Shown here: piece by piece, positions 7,492-16,920 of the stretch
How the letters are laid out: each line of letters opens with the position of its first letter
Position numbering within the stretch: the first letter of the stretch is position 1
Source: GCA-003244245 sp050699955
Lineage (GTDB): Bacteria; Actinomycetota; Actinomycetes; Mycobacteriales; Pseudonocardiaceae
Assembly (NCBI GenBank): GCA_050699955.1
Contig: JBOHGD010000006.1
Span: 71,663-135,662, forward strand
DNA: 64,000 bases
Reading direction: 5' to 3'
Notes under the pieces: model-generated
Databases searched by the model: none
What the model was told of the DNA's origin: nothing
The model's input: only the letters and a program-made list of their open reading frames with translations
Made by a program: the position numbers and the translations under genes

Positions 7492-8877
7492 TCATGCTTT
7501 GATCCGGGCGTCGACCACCACGCCTTGCTTGTCAGTGGTCAACTCGATCGGCGCGCCGCGGTGCAGCAAGTCGGTACAGCCGAGTTCGATGAACGAGTTG
7601 TTCAGCCGCTGTGCCAGGAAAGTGAACAGGCTGTTCGCCGCTGCCGGGTCCGGGGACCGGGCGCCGATGAAGAACTGCCGATCGAGGGCCAGCCGTGGGG
7701 GGGCGACCGTGACCAGGTCGTGGCAGTAGGTCGTCGCGACCTGGGCGAGGTCGGCTCCGCGGTCCAGCAGCGGTTGATCCACACCCGCCCGGTAGAGGTT
7801 CGTCTTGGTCACATTCATTTTCCCGTTGACCTGAACCATCGGGTCGTTGGGTGGGACCAGCGCGACCGGCTTGATCCTGTCCTCGGAGGCTGCGGCCTGC
7901 AGTTCGTTCAGCGCCAGTGAGGTGCTGCGCGCGCCGGGATTGGTGAGGTCCTGCGTGGTGAACGGGCTGCAGCCCAGCGCCGGATCGATGAAGGTGGTCA
8001 GCAGGGCATTGTCACTGGCGTTGGTGAGAAGTGTGGCCGCGGGGAATTTCCTCGCATTTTCCCGGTTGTTCTGTGCTATCTGCCCGTTCGGCAGGGCCAG
8101 GTAGGTGGTGGTGAGGTTATCGCTTTGGTCCTGGTCGACGACGCTGAAATCCCGGGTGGTCGGGCAGGGCCTGCCGTCGCGGGCCGTCGCTACCGGCGGT
8201 ACCTGCAGCTTGCCGTCCTTGATGGCGCGGTTGGTCGTTTCGAAGAACTGGGTGGCGTTGCAGTAGGCGAACTGCCCGAACTGCGAGCCGTCTAGCCCGT
8301 TGACACATCCCGCCGAGGCTCCGCCGAGGGTCAGTACGTCACCCTGGAAGCCGAACCACAACCCCACCACGGCATGGTCGGGCAGGTGCAGCCGGACCGG
8401 TTGGGCAGCCGGCTGCGAGCCCTGGTCGATGACCAGCGGGTGGTAGATCGACAACCTGCCGGACTCGGGATCAATGATCGTGGCTTCGGCGAACGCCGAC
8501 TGGTTGGGGTTCGCTTCATGGCACGGACCGTCGGCGGGGTGCGTGGCGGTCAGCAGGAAGGGCGTGGTCAGGCCCTCAGCGGAGAGTGGATTTGGCGGCA
8601 GGATCACCGTGCAGTTCGGGTTGGGTTCCTGGCCGCCGACCGGCAGCTTGCCGTGGCTCTCGCTATTGGGTGAGTGGCTGGGCCCGCCCGGCTCCGGACC
8701 CGGTGTCGGGCTTGTCGTCGGGTCGGTGCTGGACGACGCTGCGGCGGTGATCACCGCCGTTGGTTCGGGGCCGGCTTGCGCCTGCCAGGGCTGGATCGCG
8801 GCGACTGGCAGCGCGATCGCGACGGCCAACGGGACGGAGCGACCGAGGAAGCTCGCCCAGGAGGGCACCATTGTCAT
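7492..8877 (-). CDS. Secreted protein of unknown function
   Basis: 461 residues with a signal peptide (hydrophobic SVPLAVAIALPVAAI, then AQA) followed by a Ser/Thr/Pro/Gly-rich linker (residues ~45-75) and a globular region. Cysteine-bearing motifs such as NPNCTVILPP, ADGPCHEAN, CVNGLDGSQFGQ and LGCSPF suggest disulfide bonds outside the cell. RBS AAAGGTGA precedes the ATG at 8877. I recognise no domain. It stands alone, with HesB-like and dehydrogenase genes downstream on the same strand. Confidence 0.7.
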   Translation of the reverse strand: MTMVPSWASFLGRSVPLAVAIALPVAAIQPWQAQAGPEPTAVITAAASSSTDPTTSPTPGPEPGGPSHSPNSESHGKLPVGGQEPNPNCTVILPPNPLSAEGLTTPFLLTATHPADGPCHEANPNQSAFAEATIIDPESGRLSIYHPLVIDQGSQPAAQPVRLHLPDHAVVGLWFGFQGDVLTLGGASAGCVNGLDGSQFGQFAYCNATQFFETTNRAIKDGKLQVPPVATARDGRPCPTTRDFSVVDQDQSDNLTTTYLALPNGQIAQNNRENARKFPAATLLTNASDNALLTTFIDPALGCSPFTTQDLTNPGARSTSLALNELQAAASEDRIKPVALVPPNDPMVQVNGKMNVTKTNLYRAGVDQPLLDRGADLAQVATTYCHDLVTVAPPRLALDRQFFIGARSPDPAAANSLFTFLAQRLNNSFIELGCTDLLHRGAPIELTTDKQGVVVDARIKA

Positions 8878-9306
8878 GACGAACTCTCACCTTTCATTGG
8901 TGTCACACAACAACGGAAAAGATGTGCGGCTGGAAAACTCGCTGGGGGGTGGGATGCGCACAGTGGTCGATGTTGTCGTGCGGCCGACGGTGGATCAACC
9001 GGATTCCGCCAAGTTAGTGAGCGAAGTTCGCCGGAATGGGTGCTTGCGTACGCTCGACTTGGTACAAGAGGGTGAGGTCGTGCAGCTCCGCGCTCACCGA
9101 ACGGACGTGTGGCGTGCGGTATGTCAGCCGCGATGGGCGCATTTCGCTACGGTGGGTGGAGGTAGGAACCACGGTCCGTAGTTGGCATTCGCCGATTGGC
9201 GTCGGCCATTCCCACTGCTGACCGAGCGCTAAGAATTTCGCTTATTCCGGGCCGACCGCATAGGGTGGCCACGGGTCTCCCCGACCGCATGGCGAAGGAG
9301 TTCTGG
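8878..9306. other. Divergent intergenic region
   Basis: About 430 bases between the divergent genes at 8877 (minus) and 9307 (plus). It holds the RBS of each gene (AAAGGTGA for the minus gene, AAGGAG for the plus gene). Frames that remain open here lack protein character. No convincing structured RNA or repeat was seen. Confidence 0.5.
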
Positions 9307-9831
9307 ATGAGCGGCACGATCGAGGTTGTGGACCAGGGCTGCGTGCTGGCTTTCACGATCGAGGACCTGATGCGTTATCACGGCCCGGGGTCTCCGGCGG
9401 GTGTAGCGCACGCCGTCAAGGTGATGGAACGGGCACTGCCCCTCCTCGAACCGGACGACTTGCCGGAACGACGTGAGATCGGAGTGCAGACGGCCTTTGC
9501 GGGTCCGGGCGCCCGCGACGGGTTCGAGATGGTCACCCGTGCCGTGAGCGAAGACCGATATGTCGTCGATGACTCCTTGCGGCGCCCCGAACGTGGTCCT
9601 ACCCGCGAGCACTTCGTCTTCCGGCTCAGCTACCGAGGCCGCAGCGTGACAGTTGTGCTGCGGGAGGGATACGTGGGGGAGGAGTTCACCGCACTGGTCC
9701 GCACGGAGCTGCGGACCGAAGCGGAGGAAAGCCGCCTGACCGTCCTCAAACAGGAGATGGCCGACCGACTGCTGGCCAGCCCCGCGACCGAGGTGTACGA
9801 CGTAGACGACGCCGCGAGCCCGGGGGCGTGA
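9307..9831 (+). CDS. Conserved protein of unknown function
   Basis: 174 residues from an ATG with AAGGAG seven bases upstream. The segment YHGPGSPAGVAHAVKVMERAL followed by GPGARDGFEMVTRAV gives a Gly/His-rich core. The order of motifs faintly recalls the FmdE-type fold (HGHxCPG followed by a C/DG motif), but the cysteines of that family are missing, so this is only a structural guess. The C-terminal third is helical and acidic. It converges on aroA with a 19-base gap. Confidence 0.65.
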   Translation: MSGTIEVVDQGCVLAFTIEDLMRYHGPGSPAGVAHAVKVMERALPLLEPDDLPERREIGVQTAFAGPGARDGFEMVTRAVSEDRYVVDDSLRRPERGPTREHFVFRLSYRGRSVTVVLREGYVGEEFTALVRTELRTEAEESRLTVLKQEMADRLLASPATEVYDVDDAASPGA

Positions 9832-9850
9832 CCACGCACCCCTGCGTGGC

Positions 9851-11248
9851 TTATTCCACCATGGTCAGGCGTGTTCGCTCGCCGGTCAGGCGCTGCAGAT
9901 CCGCCGCGAACCCAGGGTAGCTGGTGCGGACCGAGTCCCAGCCGTGGATGACCGTCTCACCTGCGGCGGCCAGGGCACACACCGCCGAGGCCATGGCAAT
10001 CCGGTGATCGCCATGCGAGTCGACGGTCCCCCCGTGCAGTGGCCGGCCGCCCTCGATCACCATGCCGTCGGTGGTCTCCTGCGCCTGGGCGCCGAACGCG
10101 GTGAGCATGGCCACGGTGCTCTTGATTCGGTCGCTCTCCTTGACGCGCAGTTCGGCCGCTCCCGAGATCACCGTAGTCCCCTGCGCCGTCGCCGCTGCGA
10201 CCGCGACGATCGGGATCTCGTCGATCATGTCGACGATGTCCGCTGCGGTGATCGTGATCCCGCGTAGGCGGCTGGTCCGTGCTTCGACCGTCCCACTCGT
10301 CCGGTCGATGTCGAGCTCAGCACCCATCCGGGTCAGAGTGGTGAGGAAACCACCGCGGCCCAGCCCCAGGTACAGGTTTTCGGTCAGCACCGAGCTGGCA
10401 TCGGCCACGAGTCCGGCGACCAACCAGAACGCTGCCTGCGATGGATCTCCCGGCACCGATACCCGGCCGGGTGAGGTCAGCGTCGAGCGTCGAACGGATA
10501 CCGAGGTGCCCTCGACAGTCACCTCGGCCCCGAAGTCGGCGAGCATCTCCTCGGTGTGCCGCCGGGTGATCGTCGGCTCGACCACGGTGGTCTGACCGGA
10601 CGCCAGGATGCCTGCGAGCAGCACGGCGGACTTGACCTGGGCACTGGCGATCGGTGACTCGAACCGGATGCCGGTCAGTTCTCCACCCCGGATGGCCAGC
10701 GGAGCGAACGAGCCGCCACGCCGGCCGTCGATCAAGGCCCCCATGGCGCGCAACGGCCTCGCCACCCGGTCCATCGGCCGCAGCCGCAGATAGCGGTCGC
10801 CAGTGAGCACGGTGAACATCTCCTGGCCTGCGCACACCCCGGACATCAATCGGATACCGGTGCCCGAGTTGCCGTGATCCAGAGGCTCCTCCGGTTCGTG
10901 GCGCAATCCGCCGCGCACCACCAGACCGCCGGGGGTCTCGGTGAGCTCCACGCCGAACCCGCTCAATGCCTGCCGGGTGCAGCGGACATCCTCCCCTGCG
11001 GACAGGCCCTCGACGACTGTCTCGCCGGTACTGAGCCCGGAGAGCAGCAGTGCCCGATGGGAGATCGACTTGTCCCCGGGCACACTCAGCGTTCCGTTGA
11101 CCGGGCTAGGGCCGGTCAGGATGACGGTGGACGCCGCGTCGATCTCAGGCGGGCATGCTGATGCGGAGCTCACGGCCGCAAGGCTAGTAGCTCCGGTGCT
11201 GACCGCTGTGGCCAGCACCGGGGTGACGCCGGCGCCGGAGGGCACCAT
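9851..11248 (-). CDS. aroA: 5-enolpyruvylshikimate-3-phosphate synthase, class II type
   Basis: Shikimate pathway enzyme joining PEP and shikimate 3-phosphate. Signatures: LSVPGDKSISHRALLL near residue 55, GNSGTGIRLMSG, RPMDRVARPL, SAQVKSAVLLAG, LRVKESDR and DSHGDHRIAMA. GNSGTxIRLM with RPM and SAQVKSAVLLAG matches the class II (Bacillus/Agrobacterium CP4-like) group. The first ~40 residues are Ala/Ser-rich and unlike the family, and ATG 11248 has no RBS; a GTG inside this stretch (VSSASACPPE) is a likelier start. No other shikimate gene is nearby. Confidence 0.92.
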   Translation of the reverse strand: MVPSGAGVTPVLATAVSTGATSLAAVSSASACPPEIDAASTVILTGPSPVNGTLSVPGDKSISHRALLLSGLSTGETVVEGLSAGEDVRCTRQALSGFGVELTETPGGLVVRGGLRHEPEEPLDHGNSGTGIRLMSGVCAGQEMFTVLTGDRYLRLRPMDRVARPLRAMGALIDGRRGGSFAPLAIRGGELTGIRFESPIASAQVKSAVLLAGILASGQTTVVEPTITRRHTEEMLADFGAEVTVEGTSVSVRRSTLTSPGRVSVPGDPSQAAFWLVAGLVADASSVLTENLYLGLGRGGFLTTLTRMGAELDIDRTSGTVEARTSRLRGITITAADIVDMIDEIPIVAVAAATAQGTTVISGAAELRVKESDRIKSTVAMLTAFGAQAQETTDGMVIEGGRPLHGGTVDSHGDHRIAMASAVCALAAAGETVIHGWDSVRTSYPGFAADLQRLTGERTRLTMVE

Positions 11249-11349
11249 CCGCTGAATGAGCGAAATCGACGCGTCGATCAGCTCCTCAGGCCTCGTCGGA
11301 GGGTTTAGGGTTCACAACCACCAGGATTCGGCGGCTCGAAGGGTGCAGC

Positions 11350-11613
11350 GTGGAGGCGGTACGGAAGCCGGAAGAGCTCTCTGAGCAGGAACGTGAGCGA
11401 CTCCATCAAGCGCATCAGCGCTTGCGCAATACTTCGCATGCGCTGGAGGCGCTGACGGTGGTCAAGCCGGTCCGGGGCCGTTGGGTAGCAAGGCCTGCAC
11501 CTGCCGAAGCTCTGGAGGCGGCTCAGGCCGAACTCCATGAGGCCTGCCAGGCGGTCTGGGCTGCGCAGCGAGAGATGCTGGGTTGGGATCCGCCTGCCGG
11601 GCTGACCATATAG
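11350..11613 (+). CDS. Small helical protein, unknown
   Basis: 87 residues, charged and helical (SEQERERLHQAHQRLRNTSHALEAL, then EALEAAQAELHEACQAVWAAQREML), possibly a coiled coil. It starts with GTG and has only a weak RBS (AGGGTG). No domain recognised. It precedes the CBS protein on the same strand by about 110 bases. Confidence 0.45.
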   Translation: MEAVRKPEELSEQERERLHQAHQRLRNTSHALEALTVVKPVRGRWVARPAPAEALEAAQAELHEACQAVWAAQREMLGWDPPAGLTI

Positions 11614-11724
11614 GAGCCGGGCGCAACGGCAACCGCCATGTGGGATCGAATGGCGCTCGCCCGCAGTGGGCGAGGACGATGGGGATAGTCGGCGTCACGC
11701 GGTGTGTCGGGAGGAAGGGGACTG

Positions 11725-12168
11725 ATGAAGGTCGAGGAGATCTTGAAGTCGAAGGGCCGATCGGTCGAGACGATCGAGCCCGGGGCGAGTGTCGCCGAGG
11801 CGGTACGCCGGCTGAACGGTCCTCCCCAAATCGGGGCGTTGGTCGTGTGCGCCGACGAAGAGCGGCAGCAGATCGCTGGCACGATCACCGAGCGGGATAT
11901 CATCCGCGCTCTCGGCAGGTACGGTCCAGATCTCCTGAACAAACAGGTCGGCGATGTGATGTCGCGCAATATCCCGGTCTGTTCCCCGGATGACAGCATT
12001 GCGCGGCTCATGGCGCAGATGACCACCTCCCGTTATCGTCATCTGCCGGTGGCCGTCGACGGCAAGCTGGTCGGCCTGGTCAGCATCGGTGACGTCGTCA
12101 AGGGCCGGCTCTCGGATATGGAACTGGAAACGGGCCTGCTGCGGGACCTCTATATCGCGCGCAGCTGA
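11725..12168 (+). CDS. Two-CBS-domain protein
   Basis: 147 residues made of a tandem CBS pair (Bateman module): MKVEEILKSKG...ALVV...ITERDIIRAL in the first half and VGDVMSRNIPVCSPDDSI...LPVAVDGKLVGLVSIGDVVK in the second. Such stand-alone proteins bind adenine nucleotides and sense energy state. ATG 11725 sits behind GGAGGAAGGGG; an upstream start at 11704 would include the RBS in the protein. Confidence 0.9.
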   Translation: MKVEEILKSKGRSVETIEPGASVAEAVRRLNGPPQIGALVVCADEERQQIAGTITERDIIRALGRYGPDLLNKQVGDVMSRNIPVCSPDDSIARLMAQMTTSRYRHLPVAVDGKLVGLVSIGDVVKGRLSDMELETGLLRDLYIARS

Positions 12169-12269
12169 TCCCGTTTCGTCGTCCGAGCCGGGTACGTGCG
12201 TCACATCGACTCCTCCATCTGATGGACCCGACGCCCGCACATGACGAGAAGTAGCTGTCTCTGCTAGGG

Positions 12270-12557
12270 CTAGGGGCTGGCCGCCGTCTGCTTGGCGGAG
12301 GCGAGCCCGGGCGGCGCCGAGGCGAGCGCGTGCTGGATGGCATCGAGCAGAGCCAGGGCGGATTCTTCGGTCAGTTCCACGGCGACTCGCGCCGAGGGGC
12401 CTTGCCCCGGGTTGAGGAAGTCGATGTTGACCGTGTGTGCGAAGCGGGCGTGCTGTGGATGGTCCACGTAGACGGTGGCATGGCTCAGCCCGAACCAGCC
12501 TTGCGGGCCTTTCCCACTGCCCTCGATCGTGATCTTCTCGGTGAGGTAGGTGCACAC
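12270..12557 (-). CDS. DUF6295-like small protein
   Basis: 95 residues starting CTYLTEKITIEGSGKG, with ATVYVDHPQHA and NIDFLNPGQGPSARVAVEL, matching a conserved actinobacterial family I know as DUF6295. GTG 12557 is chosen because TAGGAGGACC, which includes the stop of the upstream hydrolase, gives a strong RBS. It is the last gene of the MarR-MFS-hydrolase operon. Function unknown. Confidence 0.8.
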   Translation of the reverse strand: MCTYLTEKITIEGSGKGPQGWFGLSHATVYVDHPQHARFAHTVNIDFLNPGQGPSARVAVELTEESALALLDAIQHALASAPPGLASAKQTAASP

Positions 12558-12570
12558 GGGTGAGGTCCTC

Positions 12571-13323
12571 CTAGTTGGCGAGGTATCGGCCGAAGAACGC
12601 CAGAATGCGTTTCCAGCCGTCGACCGCGGCCTCGGGGCGATAGCTGGGCCGATCCACCGCGAAGAACGCGTGCCCGGCACCGTCGTAGGTGTGGAAGTCG
12701 TAGGTCTTACCCAGCCGATCCAGCTCCGCGCCGAGCGCTGCGGTCTCCCCAGGCCCCGGGTGGGAGTCCTGCGCACCGAACAGGCCCAACAGCGGGCAGG
12801 ACAGATTCGGCGCCAACCCGATGATCGGTTTCATCGTGATCGGCGCGCCGGCAGGCGGATCGTTGACGACGAACGCCCCGTAGCAGTCCACTGCCGCATC
12901 GATGGTCAGACTGCAGGCCACCAGGAACGTCTGCCTGCCACCCGAGCAGTGCCCGATCACGCCGATCCTCCCGTTGGACCACTCCAACGACCTGAGGTGA
13001 TCGGTGGCCGCCGACACGTCCCCGATCAGCCTTTCGTCGGGCACACCGCCGCCCGCCCGGACCGCCGCAGCGGCGTCGTCGGGGCTGGCCCCTGGTGCTT
13101 CCCGCGAGTACAAGTTCGGGCACAGCGCCGGGTGGCCGTTGACGGCGAAGGTGCGCACCATCTCCTTGGTCGCCGAGTCGTAGCCGGGCATGTGGTGGAT
13201 CACCACGACGCCCCCACGCGGCTCGGCGGCCAGCGGGCGGGCGAGGTAGGCCTCGATCTCGTCTCCGCCGTGGCCTCTGATCCTGATCGTCTCGGCCTTG
13301 ATGGCATCGGTTATGTCGGACAT
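12571..13323 (-). CDS. Dienelactone hydrolase family protein
   Basis: 250-residue alpha/beta hydrolase. The nucleophile elbow GHCSGG places a Cys at the catalytic position, as in true dienelactone hydrolases; Asp lies in the LFGAQDSHPG region and His in YDGAGHAFF. It overlaps the end of the MFS gene by 13 bases, so the two are translated together. Paired with an exporter and a MarR regulator it probably belongs to a small detoxification or aromatic-compound response. The natural substrate is unknown. Confidence 0.9.
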   Translation of the reverse strand: MSDITDAIKAETIRIRGHGGDEIEAYLARPLAAEPRGGVVVIHHMPGYDSATKEMVRTFAVNGHPALCPNLYSREAPGASPDDAAAAVRAGGGVPDERLIGDVSAATDHLRSLEWSNGRIGVIGHCSGGRQTFLVACSLTIDAAVDCYGAFVVNDPPAGAPITMKPIIGLAPNLSCPLLGLFGAQDSHPGPGETAALGAELDRLGKTYDFHTYDGAGHAFFAVDRPSYRPEAAVDGWKRILAFFGRYLAN

Positions 13324-14987
13324 CGGGACGTCCTTTCCGGTGGGGGGTGTGGCTGGGCGGGTACGGAACGGGGACCGCGCATCAACGATGTCAGCGCGGC
13401 GACAGCCGCCATGAGGGCAGCCGCAGTGAACACGATCAGCAGGCCGTGGTGGAAGGGGCCCGAGACCAGTTCGGGAAAGAACCGCGTGCCGGTCAGCACG
13501 GCAACGTTATGGGCGGGTAGGGACCGCAGTACCCCGGTGGGTGCCAACAGGTGGCCGATCGGGTTGTCGCCGAGGAAGGCGGCGAACAGGGTGCTCACCG
13601 GGGGCAGTTGGGCAACTCGATCGGCGACGGCACCGGGTACCCCCTGCCCTTGCAGGCCGGTGGTGAGCGCGCTGGGTAGCGAGGTGGCCAGGCCCGCGAT
13701 CATCAGCGAGAAGAACACCCCGATCGACAGCGAGGTCCCGGAGTTCTGGAAGGTCGAACGCATGCCGGAGGCCACCCCACGCTGTTCTGGGGGCACCGAG
13801 CTCATGATCGCCGAAGTGTTGGGTGCGGAGAACATTCCCTGCCCGATGCCGCTGAGCACCAGCAGGGCGGCGAACGTCGGGTAGCTGAAGTCGACAGGGA
13901 CGGCGAGCAGTCCGATGAAGGAGGCGGCGACCAGCAGCAACCCGGCGGTGGCGAAGCCGCGGCTGCCGAAGCGGTCGGAGAGGTGACCAGAGAGCGGTCC
14001 GGCGACCAGGAAGCCCGCCGTCAGCGGCAACATGTAGATCCCGGCCCACAGTGGGGTTTCGGTGAAGTCGAAGCCGTGCAGCGGCAGCCAGATGCCCTGC
14101 AGCCAGATGATGAGCATGAACTGCAGGCCGCCTCGCGCGATCGCGGTGAGCAGAGCGGCCAGGTTGCCTGCCGCGAACGCGCGGATCCGGAACAGCCCGA
14201 GGCGGAACATCGGTTCGGCGATGCGGGTCTCGACGATGCAGAAGAACGCCAGCAATCCGATGCCGACCCCCAGGCCGGTCAGTACCCAGGGATTGGTCCA
14301 CCCGGTGGGATGTCCGCCGTAGGGTTGGATGCCAGAGGTGATCGCGGCCAGGATCACCGCCGTGCCCGCGGTGAAGGTCACGTTGCCCACCCAGTCGATC
14401 CGGCCCGGCCTGCGTATGCCGGTCTCTCGTAGGCTCCGGTAGGACCAGATGGTGCCGATGATCCCGATCGGGACGTTGATCCAGAACACCGCACGCCAGT
14501 CCACGACCGCGAGCAGGCCTCCTACCAGCAGGCCGACGAACTGCCCGGCCAATGCGGTGATCTGGTTGACGCCGAGCGCCATGCCGCGCTGCTCGGCCGG
14601 GAACGCGTCGGTGAGGATCGCTGCGGAGTTCGCGGTGAGCATTGCGCCGCCGACGGCCTGCACCACCCGCAGGCAGATCAGCCACAGCGCCCCGGCGTGG
14701 CCGGTGAACGGATCGACCGACAGTGCCACCGAGGCGATGCTGAACACCAGGAAGCCCAGGTTGTACATCCGCACCCGGCCGAACATGTCGCCCAGTCGGC
14801 CCAGCGTGACCACCAGTACCGCCGACGCCAGCAGGTACCCGAGGATCATCCACAGCAAATAGCTGATGTTCCCTGGAGCCAACGGATCCAGCCCGATACC
14901 GCGGAAGATCGCAGGCAGCGAGATGATGACGATGGAGCCGTCCAGCGCCGCCATCAGCACGCCTAGCGTGGTATTGGACAGCGCCAC
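13311..14987 (-). CDS. DHA2-family MFS drug transporter
   Basis: 558 residues with about fourteen hydrophobic segments and the start LSNTTLGVLMAALDGSIVIISLPAI typical of the EmrB/QacA (DHA2) group; LGRLGDMFGR is the TM2-3 loop. Proton-driven multidrug efflux is expected. GTG 14987 is the first usable start in frame. However, family members normally carry RYKW just before this point, and RYKWV is encoded here upstream of the GTG, so the true start may be an unusual codon nearer the MarR stop. Confidence 0.88.
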   Translation of the reverse strand: MALSNTTLGVLMAALDGSIVIISLPAIFRGIGLDPLAPGNISYLLWMILGYLLASAVLVVTLGRLGDMFGRVRMYNLGFLVFSIASVALSVDPFTGHAGALWLICLRVVQAVGGAMLTANSAAILTDAFPAEQRGMALGVNQITALAGQFVGLLVGGLLAVVDWRAVFWINVPIGIIGTIWSYRSLRETGIRRPGRIDWVGNVTFTAGTAVILAAITSGIQPYGGHPTGWTNPWVLTGLGVGIGLLAFFCIVETRIAEPMFRLGLFRIRAFAAGNLAALLTAIARGGLQFMLIIWLQGIWLPLHGFDFTETPLWAGIYMLPLTAGFLVAGPLSGHLSDRFGSRGFATAGLLLVAASFIGLLAVPVDFSYPTFAALLVLSGIGQGMFSAPNTSAIMSSVPPEQRGVASGMRSTFQNSGTSLSIGVFFSLMIAGLATSLPSALTTGLQGQGVPGAVADRVAQLPPVSTLFAAFLGDNPIGHLLAPTGVLRSLPAHNVAVLTGTRFFPELVSGPFHHGLLIVFTAAALMAAVAALTSLMRGPRSVPAQPHPPPERTSRCPT

Positions 14988-15040
14988 CCATTTGTAGCGA
15001 TCAGTGCTGATCGGCTGCGCTGGTGCGGCTGTCCCCGTAC

Positions 15041-15493
15041 TCAGAGCAGCCCTGCCAACCGCTCCAACAGCGGTATCGCGGCGAACAGTCGGCGCTGCTC
15101 GGCAGGGCTGAACCCCTCGGCAAGGGCACGTGTGACCCGCTGCGTGTTCGCCGAACGGCGATCGAGCAGTATCTGCCGGCCAGCCGCCGTCACCGACATC
15201 ACGACGCGACGACCGTCGTCGGGATGCGGGCGGCGCCCGACCAGCTGCCGCTGTTCCAGACAGGCCAGCGTCGCGCCCATCGCCTGCGGGCGGACCCGCT
15301 CGTCGTCCGCGAGTGCCCCCGGGGTCGCCGGGCCGTCCCGGTCCAGCCGGGACAGCACCGAGACCTCCGACAACGTCACCTCGCCGGCCGCATGACCCTG
15401 CCGCAGCCGGCGCACGATCCGTCCGAGCGCCACCTGCAGGTCACATCCCGACTGCCCGACCAGATCGACTGGCTGCTCCGCGCTTGCACGCAC
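15041..15493 (-). CDS. MarR-family regulator
   Basis: 150 residues with a winged helix: LSEVSVLSRLDRDGPATPGALADDERVRPQAMGATLACLEQRQLV, then the wing HPDDGRRVVMSVTAAGR. It is the first gene of the MarR-MFS-hydrolase-DUF6295 operon and most likely represses it, releasing on binding a small aromatic or drug. The usual MarR binding site would lie just upstream of 15493, but I could not single out a palindrome. Confidence 0.88.
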   Translation of the reverse strand: MRASAEQPVDLVGQSGCDLQVALGRIVRRLRQGHAAGEVTLSEVSVLSRLDRDGPATPGALADDERVRPQAMGATLACLEQRQLVGRRPHPDDGRRVVMSVTAAGRQILLDRRSANTQRVTRALAEGFSPAEQRRLFAAIPLLERLAGLL

Positions 15494-15660
15494 GGGTAGT
15501 CAATCTAGCCTTATCAACCTGAGTGTACAAGTCGAGTGCGGTCACCGTGCACCACGCGTCCGGCACGGAGGGGTTCGGGGTATTCAACGGCTCGATGGAA
15601 GACTCTGCGCTAGGGAACCCGCTTCGGCTGAACCTGCTCCAGGAGGAGGGGGGATGAGCC

Positions 15661-16851
15661 ATGCTGAGCCACGGCGACGGGGTGGACGGCCACACCGCAG
15701 CTGAGGTCCTGGTCGTGGACGATGACGCGGTGAGTGGCCGGGTGCTCACTGACGTCCTGGAAAGCGCGGGCCATCGGGTCACCGTGGTGTCCAGCGGCCG
15801 GGAAGGCGTCAGCCTATGCTTGGACGGGTCCTTCGACATCGTGCTGCTGGATCTGCGCCTGCCGGAGATGGACGGGTACCAGGTGTGCCGCACGCTGCGG
15901 TCCGCGTCGGCCACCCGCGCGCTTCCGGTGGTAATTATCTCAGCCGAAGAGTCGGAGGAGAAGTCGTCGGCGCTTGAGGCTGGCGCCGACGATTTTCTGC
16001 GCAAGACCTTCGACCGCAGCGAACTTCTCGCCCGCGTGCGCTCCCTGGTTCGTATCAAGCGATATCACGACACCATTGCGGCGCAGAGTCTGGAGCTGGC
16101 GGAGCTGAACCGAACCCTGGAGAAGCAGGTTCAGGAACAGGTCGAGGAGATCAGCCGCCTCGGCAGTCTGCGGCGTTTTTGTTCCGCTCAGGTGGCGGAT
16201 CTCATCTTGTCCTCGGGGGACGAGACCTTCCTGCGGGCGCATCGGCGGTTCATCGCCGTCTGTTTTTTCGACCTCCGGCAGTTCACTGCCTTCTCCGAGG
16301 CCACCGAATCCGACGAGCTGATCGCCCTGCTCCGTCAGTTTCACGAGACGATCGGAGCGGTGGTGCGGATGTTCGAGGCCACCGTTGGCTACTTCGGCGG
16401 AGACAGCGTGATGGTGTACTTCAATGATCCGCTGCCCTGCCCGGATCCGGAGCGAAGGGCCGTCCAGATGGCATCAGCGGCCAGCGAAGCGATGCGTCCC
16501 GTCATCGCTTCCTGGCGCAAGCTCGGGCACGATCTGGACCTGGGTATCGGCATTGCCTCCGGATACGCCACGTTAGGAATGTATGGATTTGAGGGTCGCT
16601 TCGATTACACCCCTTTGGGAACGGTTGTCAACCTCGCCGCACGAGTCTGTGGTAGAGCAGAGCCCGGCCAGATTCTGCTCACCCAGCGGGTCGGCGCCGC
16701 CGTCGAGGACGACTTCGACGTCGAACCGATTGGGGACATCGCATTGAAGGGATTCCAGCGGCCGATCCCCGTGCTGCGACTCCTGGGCCCCGCCACGAGC
16801 TCATCGCGTCCGGTCCCTTCCGGCGTCCCCACCGGCGCTGCGATGGACTAG
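15661..16851 (+). CDS. Response regulator with class III adenylate/guanylate cyclase domain
   Basis: 396 residues: REC domain (acidic D20-D22, phospho-acceptor D64 in VLLDLRLPEMDG, Lys115), a coiled coil (~135-170, ELAELNRTLEKQVQEQVEEI), then a class III cyclase domain. Metal-binding Asp are D204 (FFDLRQF) and D248 (YFGGDSVM); the transition-state Asn/Arg are in VNLAAR. At the usual substrate-selecting Lys position (VxKFxGD) there is Tyr, so ATP or GTP preference is uncertain. RBS GGAGGAGGGG. No sensor kinase is adjacent. Confidence 0.92.
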   Translation: MLSHGDGVDGHTAAEVLVVDDDAVSGRVLTDVLESAGHRVTVVSSGREGVSLCLDGSFDIVLLDLRLPEMDGYQVCRTLRSASATRALPVVIISAEESEEKSSALEAGADDFLRKTFDRSELLARVRSLVRIKRYHDTIAAQSLELAELNRTLEKQVQEQVEEISRLGSLRRFCSAQVADLILSSGDETFLRAHRRFIAVCFFDLRQFTAFSEATESDELIALLRQFHETIGAVVRMFEATVGYFGGDSVMVYFNDPLPCPDPERRAVQMASAASEAMRPVIASWRKLGHDLDLGIGIASGYATLGMYGFEGRFDYTPLGTVVNLAARVCGRAEPGQILLTQRVGAAVEDDFDVEPIGDIALKGFQRPIPVLRLLGPATSSSRPVPSGVPTGAAMD

Positions 16852-16920
16852 TCGACGGCCGCACAGTGCGTATCGCCGGGAGGAGCACGACGACCTGCGC
16901 GGCAGGCGTATCGTCGAGCC

